The translations under genes and the position numbers were made by a program. The notes below the pieces were generated by a model. It made no database searches. It saw only the letters and a program-made list of their open reading frames with translations, and had not been told where the DNA came from. From UBA4736 sp002404015 (GTDB lineage: Bacteria > Chloroflexota > Dormibacteria > Dormibacterales > Dormibacteraceae), in contig DAIOCN010000026.1 in assembly GCA_036747295.1 (NCBI GenBank), forward strand, positions 1 through 39,041: a stretch of DNA of 39,041 nucleotides, read 5' to 3'. This document shows, in pieces, positions 1-7,533 of the stretch (positions are counted from its first letter, which is position 1; each line of letters opens with the position of its first letter).

Positions 1-26
1 ACCTTATAGGGTATCCGCCTCATTGT

Positions 27-236
27 CTAGCTATTTATGGGACGCAGCACTAGATGCATGATCTTGGCCGAGCGCACCAGCGCCTTTGTCGGCACGCAGC
101 CATAGTTGGTACAGGTGCCGCCAAGATGCCTGGATTCCGCGATCAGGATCGAGTGCTTGCCCTTGTCCGCAACCGACATCGCGGCTTCCGAGCCGGCCGC
201 GCCGGCGCCCAATATCACCAGGTCATACCTCTTCAC
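27..236 (-). pseudogene. truncated flavoprotein disulfide oxidoreductase, N-terminal fragment
   Basis: This is the N-terminus of a class I pyridine nucleotide-disulfide oxidoreductase (mercuric reductase / dihydrolipoamide dehydrogenase type). The dinucleotide-binding GAGAAG loop follows the first strand, and the redox motif GGTCTNYGCVPTK carries both cysteines of the CxxxxC pair. The normal protein has roughly 450 residues. Here family resemblance ends after the residues AKIMH, and eight unrelated residues lead to a TAG at 27-29. The first ~55 bases of the window look AT-richer than the rest, so a rearrangement or a contig junction near base 55 is likely. I chose the GTG at 234-236 because a TATATT hexamer lies 7 bases upstream; a TTG at 243-245 is the alternative. 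It is divergent from the VOC gene. Confidence 0.75.
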
Positions 237-256
237 GGCCGCCAATATATCGGTAC
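237..256. promoter_or_regulatory. overlapping divergent promoters
   Basis: An AT-rich core (CCAATATAT) lies between the two divergent starts. Read on the minus strand it gives TATATT, 7 bases before GTG 236. Read on the plus strand it gives CAATAT, 8 bases before ATG 257. The two -10 boxes share bases, so the two genes would compete for polymerase. Both mRNAs would have almost no leader. Confidence 0.5.
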
Positions 257-751
257 ATGACTGAGCCCATCGACCCTGGCACTCAGATCGGACATATCCA
301 CCTGAAGGTGGCTGACATCGATCGCAGCCTGGCCTTTTACCACGACATCCTGGGCTTCGATGTCATGGTCCGGATGGGCAACCAGGCCGCCTTCCTGAGC
401 GCCGGCGGCTACCACCACCACCTTGGCCTCAACACCTGGGAGAGCCGCGGCGGCTCGCTCCCGCCGCCCGGAACCACCGGTCTCTACCACCACGCCATCC
501 TCTACCCGTCCCGGCGGGCGCTGGCCGACGCGCTGAGAAGGCTGATCAATGCCGGCTGGCCGATCACCGGCGCATCTGACCACGGGGTCAGCGAGGCCAT
601 CTATCTCGACGATCCGGATGGCATCGGTGTCGAGCTGTACCGCGACCGGTCACGCGAGGATTGGCCCAAAGACGCTGAGGGCAACCTCACCATGTACACG
701 CATCCGCTCGATCTGCGCGGCCTGCTGGCGGAGCTCGAACAGCCGGCGTGA
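257..751 (+). CDS. VOC-family dioxygenase/glyoxalase-fold protein (CatE-like)
   Basis: This 164-residue vicinal-oxygen-chelate protein resembles the CatE-like catechol 2,3-dioxygenase group. The first βαβββ unit starts with GHIHLKVADIDRSLAFYHD (residues 12-30). The second has GLYHHAILYPS (75-85) and ends in DDPDGIGVELYRDR, where E126 is the expected metal ligand alongside His13/15 and His78/79. The likely role is Fe(II)-dependent extradiol ring cleavage or a related small-molecule transformation; the substrate cannot be read from sequence. The start is ATG 257, because the upstream extension only reads through the divergent gene. It overlaps the dehydratase by four bases (GTGA), so the two are co-translated. 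Confidence 0.8.
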   Translation: MTEPIDPGTQIGHIHLKVADIDRSLAFYHDILGFDVMVRMGNQAAFLSAGGYHHHLGLNTWESRGGSLPPPGTTGLYHHAILYPSRRALADALRRLINAGWPITGASDHGVSEAIYLDDPDGIGVELYRDRSREDWPKDAEGNLTMYTHPLDLRGLLAELEQPA

Positions 752-1746
752 GCCTCGAGCCGCCGAGCTTTCGAGACGTGCTGGACGCCCGGCTCCGGAT
801 CCGGCCCCATCTTGCGCCGACCCCTCTCCGCCAGTTCCCGAGCCTGAACCGGCTCCTCGGCACGGAGACCTGGGTCAAGCTCGACAACCTGCTGCCCACC
901 GGCAGTTTCAAGGTCCGCGGCGGTATCAACCTCGTGAGCCGGCTCGACGCAGATGAGCGCCGCCGCGGAGTCATCGCGGCCTCCACCGGCAACCACGGCC
1001 AGTCGGTCGCGTACGCCGCCCGCCTTTTCGGCGTCAGCGCCATTATCTGCGCGCCCCTGAACGCCAACCCGGTGAAGCTGGCGGGGATGGAGGACCTGGG
1101 GGCGGAGGTGATCCGCCACGGCGCCGACTACGACGAGGCCCGCCTGCACTGCGAGCAGCTCGCCCGCGCCCAGGGCTACCGCTACATCCACTCCGGTGAC
1201 GAGCCGCTGCTCATCGCGGGGGTGGGCACCCACGCCCTGGAGATCCTCGAGGAGCGGCCTGGCATCGACACGTTGATCGTTGCGATCGGGGGCGGCAGCG
1301 GAGCCGCGGGGGCGGCCATCGTCGCCAAGGTGATCAACCCTCACGTCAGGGTCGTCGGCGTCCAGTCGGCCCAGTCGCCCGCCGGCTACGAGAGCTGGCG
1401 GGCCGGAGCGCTCGTCGCGGCACCCAACCGTACGCGGGCGGAAGGCCTGTCAACCGGAACCGCCTTCGATCTCCCCCAGCGAATCCTGAGAGAGCACCTG
1501 GACGACTTCCTCCTGCTCGACGATGGCGAGATCGAGGCCGCCATCCCGATCGCCATCCAGGCCACCCGGACACTGGTCGAGGCCGCCGCCGCCAGCACCC
1601 TGGCCGCCGCCCTCAAGCTGAAAGACCAGCTGGCGGGCTCCCGGACGGCCCTCATCTTCAGCGGAGCCAACATCAGTCCGGAGCAGCTGGTCCGCGCGAT
1701 GGGGCAGGCCGCGGCGACACCGAGGATGCCGTCCCCCCCAGGCTGA
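748..1746 (+). CDS. threonine/serine dehydratase-like PLP enzyme
   Basis: This fold-type II PLP enzyme has 332 residues and no C-terminal ACT regulatory domain, so it resembles catabolic threonine dehydratases (TdcB-like) or EutB-type dehydratases rather than feedback-controlled IlvA. Visible motifs are TGSFKVRGG with Schiff-base Lys55, STGNHGQ (79-85), the phosphate-binding GGGSGAAG loop (182-189) and FSGANIS near the C-terminus. The expected reaction is deamination of L-threonine, L-serine or a hydroxy-amino acid to the 2-oxo acid plus ammonia. The GTG start overlaps the VOC stop codon (GTGA), indicating translational coupling. The 3' end overlaps the convergent MFS gene by 74 bases. Confidence 0.88.
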   Translation: MSLEPPSFRDVLDARLRIRPHLAPTPLRQFPSLNRLLGTETWVKLDNLLPTGSFKVRGGINLVSRLDADERRRGVIAASTGNHGQSVAYAARLFGVSAIICAPLNANPVKLAGMEDLGAEVIRHGADYDEARLHCEQLARAQGYRYIHSGDEPLLIAGVGTHALEILEERPGIDTLIVAIGGGSGAAGAAIVAKVINPHVRVVGVQSAQSPAGYESWRAGALVAAPNRTRAEGLSTGTAFDLPQRILREHLDDFLLLDDGEIEAAIPIAIQATRTLVEAAAASTLAAALKLKDQLAGSRTALIFSGANISPEQLVRAMGQAAATPRMPSPPG

Positions 1747-3205
1747 CCAGGGCCACCAAAGCGCCGAGCACGCAGATGCCCGCGGCCACGAGGAAGATCT
1801 CGTGGTACTCCTGCAGGAGCGAATCGCGCACGCAGCGCTCCAGCAGGGTGAAGCGCTCCGTGAGACCGGCGGCCTGGATGCGGTCGCAGGAGCGCGCGGC
1901 GAAGATCTGGTTGAACCGGTGGAGTCCGAAAGCCGTCAGCCCCGACAGGCTGATCAGCATTCCCAGCGTCCGCGCCAGCACCACCAGCGATGAGGCCAGG
2001 CCGTGCTCGTCTCGACGCGTGAGACCAAGCACCGCCGACGAGAGCGGGGCAACCACCAGGCCGAAGCCGAGCCCGCACGCGAACAGCGCCAGCCCGGCCG
2101 CGAGGCCGGCGTCCCGCAGCTCGTGCAGCTGCCAGCCCGCCATCCGCGCGTAGGCGGCTCCGGCGACCAGCAGGCCGAGGACCGACGTCCAGCGCTGTCC
2201 GACGCGGCCCGCCAGGAAGCCGCCGGCCAGCGCCCCGACCGGAACCCCGGCCAGGAACCGGACCAGTAGGTTCCCGGCCTGGAGCTGGTCCAGGCCGAAC
2301 ACCGCCCGGCCCAGGATGGGCACATCCACCAGCGCGACCATCAGGGCGCCGCCGGCCAGCAGGTTGGCCAGGTTGGCGCCGACGAAGGTCCGGGATCGGA
2401 GGAGGCGGCGATCGACAAGCGGCTCGAGGCGCCTTGCCTGCCGCCAGCCGAATACCGCGAGCAGGGCCATGGCCGCCGCGCCGAACGGCACGACGTACAG
2501 GTTGGTCGCGCGATGGGCGGGGTCGTCGGGGTACAGGGCTACGACCAGCAGACCCAGCCCGAGGCCCAGCAGAAGAGCGCTGCGCCAGTCGACCGCCGCC
2601 GCCCCGGAACTCCTTCTCCAGGTCGCCAGGCTGGAGAGGCGCCGGCGAGCGCCGCCCAGCGTCGGGCGCCCGGCTGCCAGCCACATCAGCGCCAGGAGGA
2701 GGACCAGGAGCGGGACGTTGAAAAGGAACACGCCCCGCCAGCCCCCGAAAGAGGCCAGCAGCGCGGCCAGCCAGGCTCCGTAGAGCGGCCCCACGACGCT
2801 GCCCGCCTCCTGGACCCCCGACACGAGGCCCAGCGCCAGCGCCCGGCCCCGGCCGGCCCCAAGGCCATCGCCGCCTCCAGCTGGGAACAGGTCCGCCGCG
2901 AGCGCCAGCGTCAGGGGGACCAGGGCGCCCCCGGAAAGCCCCTGCAGCACCCGTCCGAGGACGAGCCAGGAAAGGCCGGGTGACCATGCGGTGACGATCG
3001 ACCCCAGGGCCAGGAGCACGCAAGAGAGGGCGTAAACGGGGAGGCGCCCCCTGGCGTCCGAGTAGGCGCCGAGCAGCGGCATCGCCACGACATACCCGCC
3101 CAGGAAGCCGGTCACGATCGGCGACGCGGCTTCGATCCGGTCGATGGGCAGCTCCAGGTCCCCCAGCATCTGGGGCAGCAGGGTGACCACCGCGTAGGCG
3201 TCCAT
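1673..3205 (-). CDS. MFS efflux transporter, P55/DHA2-like (N-terminus probably longer)
   Basis: This hydrophobic permease has about 14 predicted membrane spans. It has the MFS motif A loop (GAYSDARGRLPVY) after span 2 and the LGRVLQGLSGGALVPL segment typical of drug:H+ antiporters. It directly follows an LprG-like lipoprotein, the same order as lprG-Rv1410c (P55) in mycobacteria, where the pair moves lipids to the cell envelope and affects drug tolerance. Oddity: ATG 3205 falls inside the first membrane span. The reading frame upstream encodes RWLLGLAALGLFLAA, clearly the rest of that span, but has no ATG, GTG or TTG before the stop at about 3407. Either a rare start codon is used or one base has been lost or gained. 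Confidence 0.85.
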   Translation of the reverse strand: MDAYAVVTLLPQMLGDLELPIDRIEAASPIVTGFLGGYVVAMPLLGAYSDARGRLPVYALSCVLLALGSIVTAWSPGLSWLVLGRVLQGLSGGALVPLTLALAADLFPAGGGDGLGAGRGRALALGLVSGVQEAGSVVGPLYGAWLAALLASFGGWRGVFLFNVPLLVLLLALMWLAAGRPTLGGARRRLSSLATWRRSSGAAAVDWRSALLLGLGLGLLVVALYPDDPAHRATNLYVVPFGAAAMALLAVFGWRQARRLEPLVDRRLLRSRTFVGANLANLLAGGALMVALVDVPILGRAVFGLDQLQAGNLLVRFLAGVPVGALAGGFLAGRVGQRWTSVLGLLVAGAAYARMAGWQLHELRDAGLAAGLALFACGLGFGLVVAPLSSAVLGLTRRDEHGLASSLVVLARTLGMLISLSGLTAFGLHRFNQIFAARSCDRIQAAGLTERFTLLERCVRDSLLQEYHEIFLVAAGICVLGALVALVSLGGTASSVSPRPAPSRGPAAPD

Positions 3206-3311
3206 CGCCGCCAGGAAGAGCCCCAGAGCGGCCAGCCCGAGCAGCCAGCGCCCGTGCCAGACCCGACCCGCTCGGGGTCCCGCGCCGGCACCGGCCGGGC
3301 CGGCGGCGGCT

Positions 3312-3998
3312 TCAGACAGCGGGCGCCACGATCGTGACCGGGGCGTTGAAGTCGTGGAGCGTAATGTCCACCGAGACGTCCTTGCCGGGCGCGAGCAGCG
3401 GACCTGTCAGCACCACGCGCCGGAGCAGGTGGTCAGACTTGCCGACCCACCAGACCGCCTTCACGTTGGCCGCCGGGCGCGCGGCCGAGGAGGCCAGCAC
3501 CGACCCGATCTGGTCGGGTGAGTACACGGCCGCCACGCGGTCGGTGTCCACGCCGCCCACCTTCTCCGACGCCTCCCAACGCACCGATGAGCCAGACGCC
3601 ATCACCGCCGGCAGGCCGTGAGCGGAATCGAACAGCGTCGCCAGGTCGGGCAGCTCCGCCGATTGGACCGCCGTCAGCTGTGTGAACTTGGAGAAAGGCA
3701 GCTGGATGTAGCCGACCCCGCCCACCGTCACCACCCGGACGTCAACCAGGAAGTCGCCCTGGCGGACTTTGAAGACGGCATCCGAGCTCGCCGGCAGCGC
3801 GATCTTGGCGGTCGCCGACGACAGGGTCAGGCCCTGGACCGCGATGCCCGGTCCGAACTTGACGTCCGCTGACACGGAGTGGACGGAGGCCAGCGCTTGC
3901 CCGGCCGAACGCAGGACGGACTGCCCATCCGGGTTCGAAGACCCGAAGGCGCACGCGGCCAGGCCGAAGACGAGCAGCAGCGACCAGAAGCGAATCAT
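3312..3998 (-). CDS. lprG: LppX/LprAFG-family lipoprotein (LprG-like)
   Basis: This 228-residue lipoprotein starts at the ATG at 3996-3998. The signal peptide IRFWSLLLVFGLAAC ends in a lipobox LAAC with Cys16. The mature part matches the LppX_LprAFG half-barrel pattern: a helix with SVHSVSADVKF, then GDFLVDVRVVTVGGVGYIQLP strands and a C-terminal VKAVWWVGKSDHLLRRVVLTG segment. Family members carry triacylated lipids in a hydrophobic pocket outside the membrane. The MFS gene lies immediately downstream on the same strand, so the two probably form a lipid export pair. An 11-residue longer start at 4031 exists but would read through a strong hairpin. A TACCTT hexamer 9 bases upstream supports the shorter start. 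Confidence 0.82.
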   Translation of the reverse strand: MIRFWSLLLVFGLAACAFGSSNPDGQSVLRSAGQALASVHSVSADVKFGPGIAVQGLTLSSATAKIALPASSDAVFKVRQGDFLVDVRVVTVGGVGYIQLPFSKFTQLTAVQSAELPDLATLFDSAHGLPAVMASGSSVRWEASEKVGGVDTDRVAAVYSPDQIGSVLASSAARPAANVKAVWWVGKSDHLLRRVVLTGPLLAPGKDVSVDITLHDFNAPVTIVAPAV

Positions 3999-4007
3999 CT
4001 CTCGACA

Positions 4008-4013
4008 AAGGTA
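4008..4013 (-). promoter_or_regulatory. -10-like box for the lprG-like gene
   Basis: TACCTT on the minus strand, 9 bases before ATG 3998. The same hexamer occurs before the ligD and AbiTii genes. Confidence 0.45.
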
Positions 4014-4017
4014 AGCA

Positions 4018-4054
4018 CCGCCGCCCCCCATGCGGGTGACACTCGGGGCGGCGG
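4018..4054 (-). terminator. strong hairpin between AGPS-like and lprG-like genes
   Basis: CCGCCGCCCC (4018-4027) pairs perfectly with GGGGCGGCGG (4045-4054) around a 17-base loop. It begins one base past the stop codon of the flavoprotein gene. No U-tract follows, so it may be a weak or factor-assisted terminator. It separates the two minus-strand transcription units. Confidence 0.55.
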
Positions 4055-4055
4055 C

Positions 4056-5660
4056 CTAGGCCCGCGGCGGATCGACGAGCACCCCCGGGTTCATGATCCC
4101 GGAGGGGTCGAGGGCGCCCTTGGCCGCCCGCAGCGCGGCGGCGAACAGCTCCGGCCGCTGGCGGTCGTACCAGGGCCGGTGGTAGCGCCCGACGGCGTGG
4201 TGGTGGGTGATCGTGCCGCCCAGGCCGACCAGAAGCGAGGAGGCCGCATCCTTGATCGCCGCCCACTGGGCGAGCTCCGAACCCGGCCGGCCCGGCGCCA
4301 GCACGCTGTAATAGGGCGCCGGCCCGTCCGGGTAGGCGAACGCGAACCGGCAGGACACGATGCCGGCCCCGCACTGCTCGACCACCGCCCGCTGAGTCGC
4401 CTCCATGATCGCCGCGTGGAAGTCCGGGAAGCGGTCCCAGGTGATCGCGGTCTCGAACGTCTCCTGTACCAGGCCCAGGCGCACCATCGCGTCGTGGAGG
4501 TGGCCGCCCCGGAGGAAGGCGGAGCGCCAGAGCCCGGCCGCGCCCTCCCGGGCCGAACTGGTGGGCGCCTCCGGGACCACGCCGCCGAAGGACCGACAGA
4601 TCTCCAGCGCTCGCGCCATCCAGGCATCCAGGGGATGGTCCGCCGACTCGAAGGTGACGATCAGCAGCGACGCCGACCCGTCGCCTGACCCGGACACCAG
4701 CGCCTCGTTGGCGTCGAGCAGCCGGCAGTTGGCCGGCCAGAGGCCCGCCTGGAGAACGCCCCGGCAGGCTGCCGCCGCGTCGAGGAATGACGCAAACGAG
4801 ACCGACGCCGACGACCGGAAGGTGGGCCGGTCCTGCAGACGCATCCAGGCCTGCGTGATGACGCCCAGCGAGCCCTCCGATCCGATGACGAGCCGGTCCG
4901 CGGAGATCCCCGCTCCATCGCCGGGCAGTCGCCGCGTCTCGTACACGCCCGCGGGCGTCAGCATCCGCACCGACTCCACGAACTCGTCGATGTGCGTGAA
5001 AAGGGTCGCGTAGTGGCCCCCGGACCGGGTCGCGATCCAGCCGCCCAGCGAGGACATCTCGAAGGACTGCGGAAAGTGCCGCAGAGTCAGGCCTTCCGGT
5101 CGCAGCTGGTCCTCCAGCGAGGGTCCCAGGACTCCGCCCTGGATGAGCGCAGCGCGCGACGTGCGGTCGATCTCCAGCACCCGGTCGAGGAAGCGCAGGT
5201 CGAGGGAAACGGCTCCCTCGTATCCGGGCCCCACGTCGGGCTCGATCCCGCCCGCCACCGACGAGCCGCCGCCGTAAGGGATGACCGCCGCCCCCACGAC
5301 GTCGCACCATTCCAGGACCGCTCCGACGTCCTCCTCGGAGCGCGGGAACGCGACCATGTCGGGCGGGTTGTCCCAGGCGCCGTAGAAGCCGCGCACCAGG
5401 TCGTTGAAGGACTTGCCCAGCGTATGCTCGGCCCGGTCCCAGGGGTCCACCGAGAACAGGCCGGCCAGGGATCTGGGGGGCGCCACTAGCCGGGGCGCGC
5501 GCAGGGACAGGTCCGAGATCTCGGGCGCCGGCCGGACGCTCAAATCCGCCAACCCGAGCCGGGCGGCCACGATCCCGGCCAGGCTCGCCAGCTCCGAGTC
5601 GGTGAGCCCGTCGCCCTCCCAGCCCCAGCCCCAGAACTTCCGCCGCCGCTTGGCCGACAT
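4056..5660 (-). CDS. FAD-linked oxidase, alkyl-DHAP synthase-like
   Basis: This 534-residue PCMH-type FAD protein resembles bacterial homologues of alkyldihydroxyacetonephosphate synthase. It starts with the characteristic RKFWGWGWEGDG segment. The FAD site is seen in VIPYGGGSSVAGGIEPD and SLGGWIATRSGGHYATLFTH, and the C-terminal domain has the GGTITHHHAVGRYHRPW His-rich motif placed like the active-site histidines of AGPS. In eukaryotes AGPS swaps the acyl chain of acyl-DHAP for a fatty alcohol in ether-lipid synthesis; the bacterial substrate is unknown. The gene shares one base with the NADH dehydrogenase stop (TGATG), so the two form an operon and electrons might pass between them functionally. 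Confidence 0.85.
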   Translation of the reverse strand: MSAKRRRKFWGWGWEGDGLTDSELASLAGIVAARLGLADLSVRPAPEISDLSLRAPRLVAPPRSLAGLFSVDPWDRAEHTLGKSFNDLVRGFYGAWDNPPDMVAFPRSEEDVGAVLEWCDVVGAAVIPYGGGSSVAGGIEPDVGPGYEGAVSLDLRFLDRVLEIDRTSRAALIQGGVLGPSLEDQLRPEGLTLRHFPQSFEMSSLGGWIATRSGGHYATLFTHIDEFVESVRMLTPAGVYETRRLPGDGAGISADRLVIGSEGSLGVITQAWMRLQDRPTFRSSASVSFASFLDAAAACRGVLQAGLWPANCRLLDANEALVSGSGDGSASLLIVTFESADHPLDAWMARALEICRSFGGVVPEAPTSSAREGAAGLWRSAFLRGGHLHDAMVRLGLVQETFETAITWDRFPDFHAAIMEATQRAVVEQCGAGIVSCRFAFAYPDGPAPYYSVLAPGRPGSELAQWAAIKDAASSLLVGLGGTITHHHAVGRYHRPWYDRQRPELFAAALRAAKGALDPSGIMNPGVLVDPPRA

Positions 5661-6907
5661 CAGTCGTGGCTCCTTCTCTGGGCCCGCACGATGAGCCGCA
5701 CCGGGCGGTCGTACAGCACGTACTCCCAGGCCCAGTTGAACAGCACGACCAGGCGAGAGCGGAACGACACGATGTTAATGAGGTGCACGAACAGCCAGAT
5801 GATCCAGCCCAGAAAGCCGGAGAAGCGGAGTCCGCGCACCTGGGCGACGGCAGCGTTGCGCCCGATGGTGGCCATGATCCCGGGGTCGCGGTACTCGAAG
5901 GGGAGGGCCGGACCACCGCGAAGCATGCTGGCGATCGACCGGCCCACGGCCCTGGCCTGCTGCATCGCCACCGGGATGAGCATGGGCAGGTCGTGCAGCG
6001 CGGCCACGTCCCCGATCGCGAACAGCTCGGGGTGGTCCTTCAGCTGCAGGGTGTCGGTGACCGGGACCCGGCCCGAGCGCACCCCCGCAACCCCCAGCAG
6101 CGTGCCCGCGTCGGAGGCCCGGACCCCGGCGGTCCAGATGACCGTGCCCACCGCCAGGCTGGTCCCGTCGGACAGGAGAAGAGTGCCCGGCTTCAAGTCC
6201 TTGACCAGCGCCCCATAGCGCACCTCGACCCCCTTTGAGCGCAGGACCCGGTCCGCCGCTGCCCGCAGCGAAGCCTCGAACGTGCCCAGCACGGAGTCCG
6301 AGCCTTCGAGCAGCACGATCGAGACTTCCGAGCGCGAGAATGCGCCCCGAAAGTCCTTCCGTAGGATGAGGTTGACGAGCTCTGAGAGCGCGCCCGCGTA
6401 CTCGACCCCGGTGGGCCCGCCGCCGACCACGGCGAAGCTCAGCAACCGCCTCCGGTCCGCCTCGGACGAAGCCCAGCGCGCCTGCTCGAACCGCGACAGC
6501 ACCTGGTTCCGCAACTCGAGGGCCTCAGGCAGAAACTTGAGGCCCAGCGAGCGCTCCTCCAGGGACTTGTTCCCGAAGTAGTTGTTCTCGGACCCGGTCG
6601 CCAGGACCAGGTAGTCGTACGAGACCGAACCGAGGTCCGTGGCCACCGTCCGGCTTTTGAGGTCGATCCCGCTGACGTCTCCCTGCCGAAACTCCACGTT
6701 CCGCAGCGGCCGCACCAGCGAGCGCACAGGGTGGGCGATCTCACCGGGCTCGAGAAGCGCCGACGCCACCTGGTACAGCAGAGGCGTGAACAGGTGGTAG
6801 TTGTTGCGGTCGAGCAGGGTGACGGTCACCGGCAGCCGGTGCAGCGCGCGCGAGAGGGTGAGCCCGCCGAACCCGGCGCCCACGATCACGACGTGCGGCC
6901 CCCCCAC
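5660..6907 (-). CDS. ndh: type II NADH dehydrogenase (NDH-2)
   Basis: This single-subunit, non-proton-pumping NADH:quinone oxidoreductase is about 415 residues long, normal for the family. It has two Rossmann motifs: GAGFGGLTLSRAL at the N-terminus for FAD and GGGPTGVEYAGALSELV in the middle for NADH. It also has the ATG motif YLVLATGSENNYFG and the FAD-binding LFAIGDVAAL. The C-terminal FLGWIIWLFVHLINIVSF helix is the usual amphipathic membrane anchor. GTG 6907 is chosen because TACTGT ends 7 bases upstream and the Rossmann strand starts four residues later; an upstream ATG at 6949 adds 14 residues. It is the first gene of an operon with the AGPS-like gene. Confidence 0.9.
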   Translation of the reverse strand: MGGPHVVIVGAGFGGLTLSRALHRLPVTVTLLDRNNYHLFTPLLYQVASALLEPGEIAHPVRSLVRPLRNVEFRQGDVSGIDLKSRTVATDLGSVSYDYLVLATGSENNYFGNKSLEERSLGLKFLPEALELRNQVLSRFEQARWASSEADRRRLLSFAVVGGGPTGVEYAGALSELVNLILRKDFRGAFSRSEVSIVLLEGSDSVLGTFEASLRAAADRVLRSKGVEVRYGALVKDLKPGTLLLSDGTSLAVGTVIWTAGVRASDAGTLLGVAGVRSGRVPVTDTLQLKDHPELFAIGDVAALHDLPMLIPVAMQQARAVGRSIASMLRGGPALPFEYRDPGIMATIGRNAAVAQVRGLRFSGFLGWIIWLFVHLINIVSFRSRLVVLFNWAWEYVLYDRPVRLIVRAQRRSHD

Positions 6908-6914
6908 GACCCAA

Positions 6915-6920
6915 ACAGTA
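6915..6920 (-). promoter_or_regulatory. -10-like box for ndh
   Basis: TACTGT on the minus strand ends 7 bases before GTG 6907, giving a predicted leaderless mRNA. Confidence 0.45.
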
Positions 6921-6969
6921 AGAGATGCGGGGCCCGGCTCGGGGGCCAAGCTGGGGTGACCGGCTGAAG

Positions 6970-6975
6970 TAGCGT
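6970..6975 (+). promoter_or_regulatory. -10-like box for the 70-residue gene
   Basis: TAGCGT, six bases before ATG 6982. The same hexamer precedes the genes starting at 11522 (minus strand) and 32555. Confidence 0.45.
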
Positions 6976-6981
6976 AAAGGC

Positions 6982-7194
6982 ATGCCGGAGCCCGCTCCCG
7001 ACCAGGACGCCAAGCTGATCTTCTCGAAGGGGCCGCTGACCCGGGCGGAGATCAAGAAGCTGCCCGACGAGCGCGCCTACGAGTACTTCCAGCTGATGTC
7101 GGCGTTCCTGCGCGAGCTCGGTCCCGAAGCCTTCAGCGCGCGCCGTGACGAGCTCCGCGAGGCCGTCCTCCGGAAGATCGTCAACCGGCCCTAG
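6982..7194 (+). CDS. small charged protein, unknown function
   Basis: This 70-residue soluble protein is helical and rich in charged residues, with segments such as PLTRAEIKKLPDERAYEYF and LRELGPEAFSARRDEL. It has no signal peptide, membrane span or cysteine motif. I do not recognise a family. A TAGCGT hexamer six bases before the ATG supports a real, leaderless gene. The TAG stop codon (7192-7194) is also the first three bases of the inverted-repeat element that follows, so the insertion may have set the present C-terminus. Confidence 0.6.
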   Translation: MPEPAPDQDAKLIFSKGPLTRAEIKKLPDERAYEYFQLMSAFLRELGPEAFSARRDELREAVLRKIVNRP

Positions 7195-7374
7195 CAGGGT
7201 GTTGAAAAAGGTCGGCGAGGGATTCGGTGGCCAGGTCGCCCAGATCCTAGGCGGCTTCGAGAACCGGAGCCAAGCGTATTGGAAATACGCGTCGCGCGGA
7301 TCGCAGGAGCCAACGACCGAGATGGGCTGCCTGGGCGCCGAAGCACCGTCGATTACTTTTTCAACGGCATGCTA
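7192..7374. mobile_element. MITE-like inverted-repeat element
   Basis: This 183-base non-coding element has imperfect terminal inverted repeats. The left end reads TAGCA-GGGT-GTTGAAAAAG and the complement of the right end reads TAGCA-TGCC-GTTGAAAAAG. Similarity continues inward (TTCGGTGGCCAGGTCGCCCA against TTCGGCGCCCAGGCAGCCCA), and the centre is a small palindrome, GCGTATT-GGA-AATACGC (7274-7290). The whole unit can therefore fold into one long hairpin. A GTTGAAAAAG-type terminus resembles ends seen in some IS families. No transposase is encoded, so it would move in trans. I could not define a clear target duplication. Confidence 0.6.
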
Positions 7375-7521
7375 CGTGTCGCCGAGACAAAAAACGGAGG
7401 CCGGCCCGTAGGAAAACCGGCCCCCGACGGAGAGAGACTTGGCGCGGAGGAGTGCGCCACCGCCCATGCTGCCGCACCTTCCTGAGAACGGGCTGGGAAA
7501 GCCCGAAGAGTTCACCCGATG
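7375..7521. other. non-coding stretch with three small hairpins
   Basis: There is no convincing gene here. Three stems are visible: GGCCGG (7399-7404) with CCGGCC (7417-7422), GGCGC (7441-7445) with GCGCC (7454-7458), and CGGGCT (7489-7494) with AGCCCG (7500-7505). A run of A (AAAAAA) precedes the first stem, so on the minus strand it would look like a stem followed by U's. It may end transcription or belong to an untranslated leader. Confidence 0.4.
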
Positions 7522-7527
7522 TACGTT
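7522..7527 (+). promoter_or_regulatory. -10-like box for the thioesterase
   Basis: TACGTT, six bases before ATG 7534. It favours this start over the ATG at 7519, which would place the box inside the coding region. Confidence 0.4.
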
Positions 7528-7533
7528 TCAGGA

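Noticed and set aside
2711..2722. second copy of the MITE end (GTTGAAAAGG)
   Set aside because: It lies within the MFS coding sequence, has one A fewer and has no partner repeat nearby.
1386..3023. 545-codon open frame on the minus strand
   Set aside because: It overlaps the MFS gene in another frame, is dominated by Arg, Gly, Pro and Ala, and has no domain motifs. Long antisense or shifted frames are expected at this GC content.
3742..5916. 724-codon minus-strand frame
   Set aside because: It covers the AGPS-like gene and parts of its neighbours in a different frame, with the same low-complexity composition. The real frames carry clear FAD and lipoprotein motifs.
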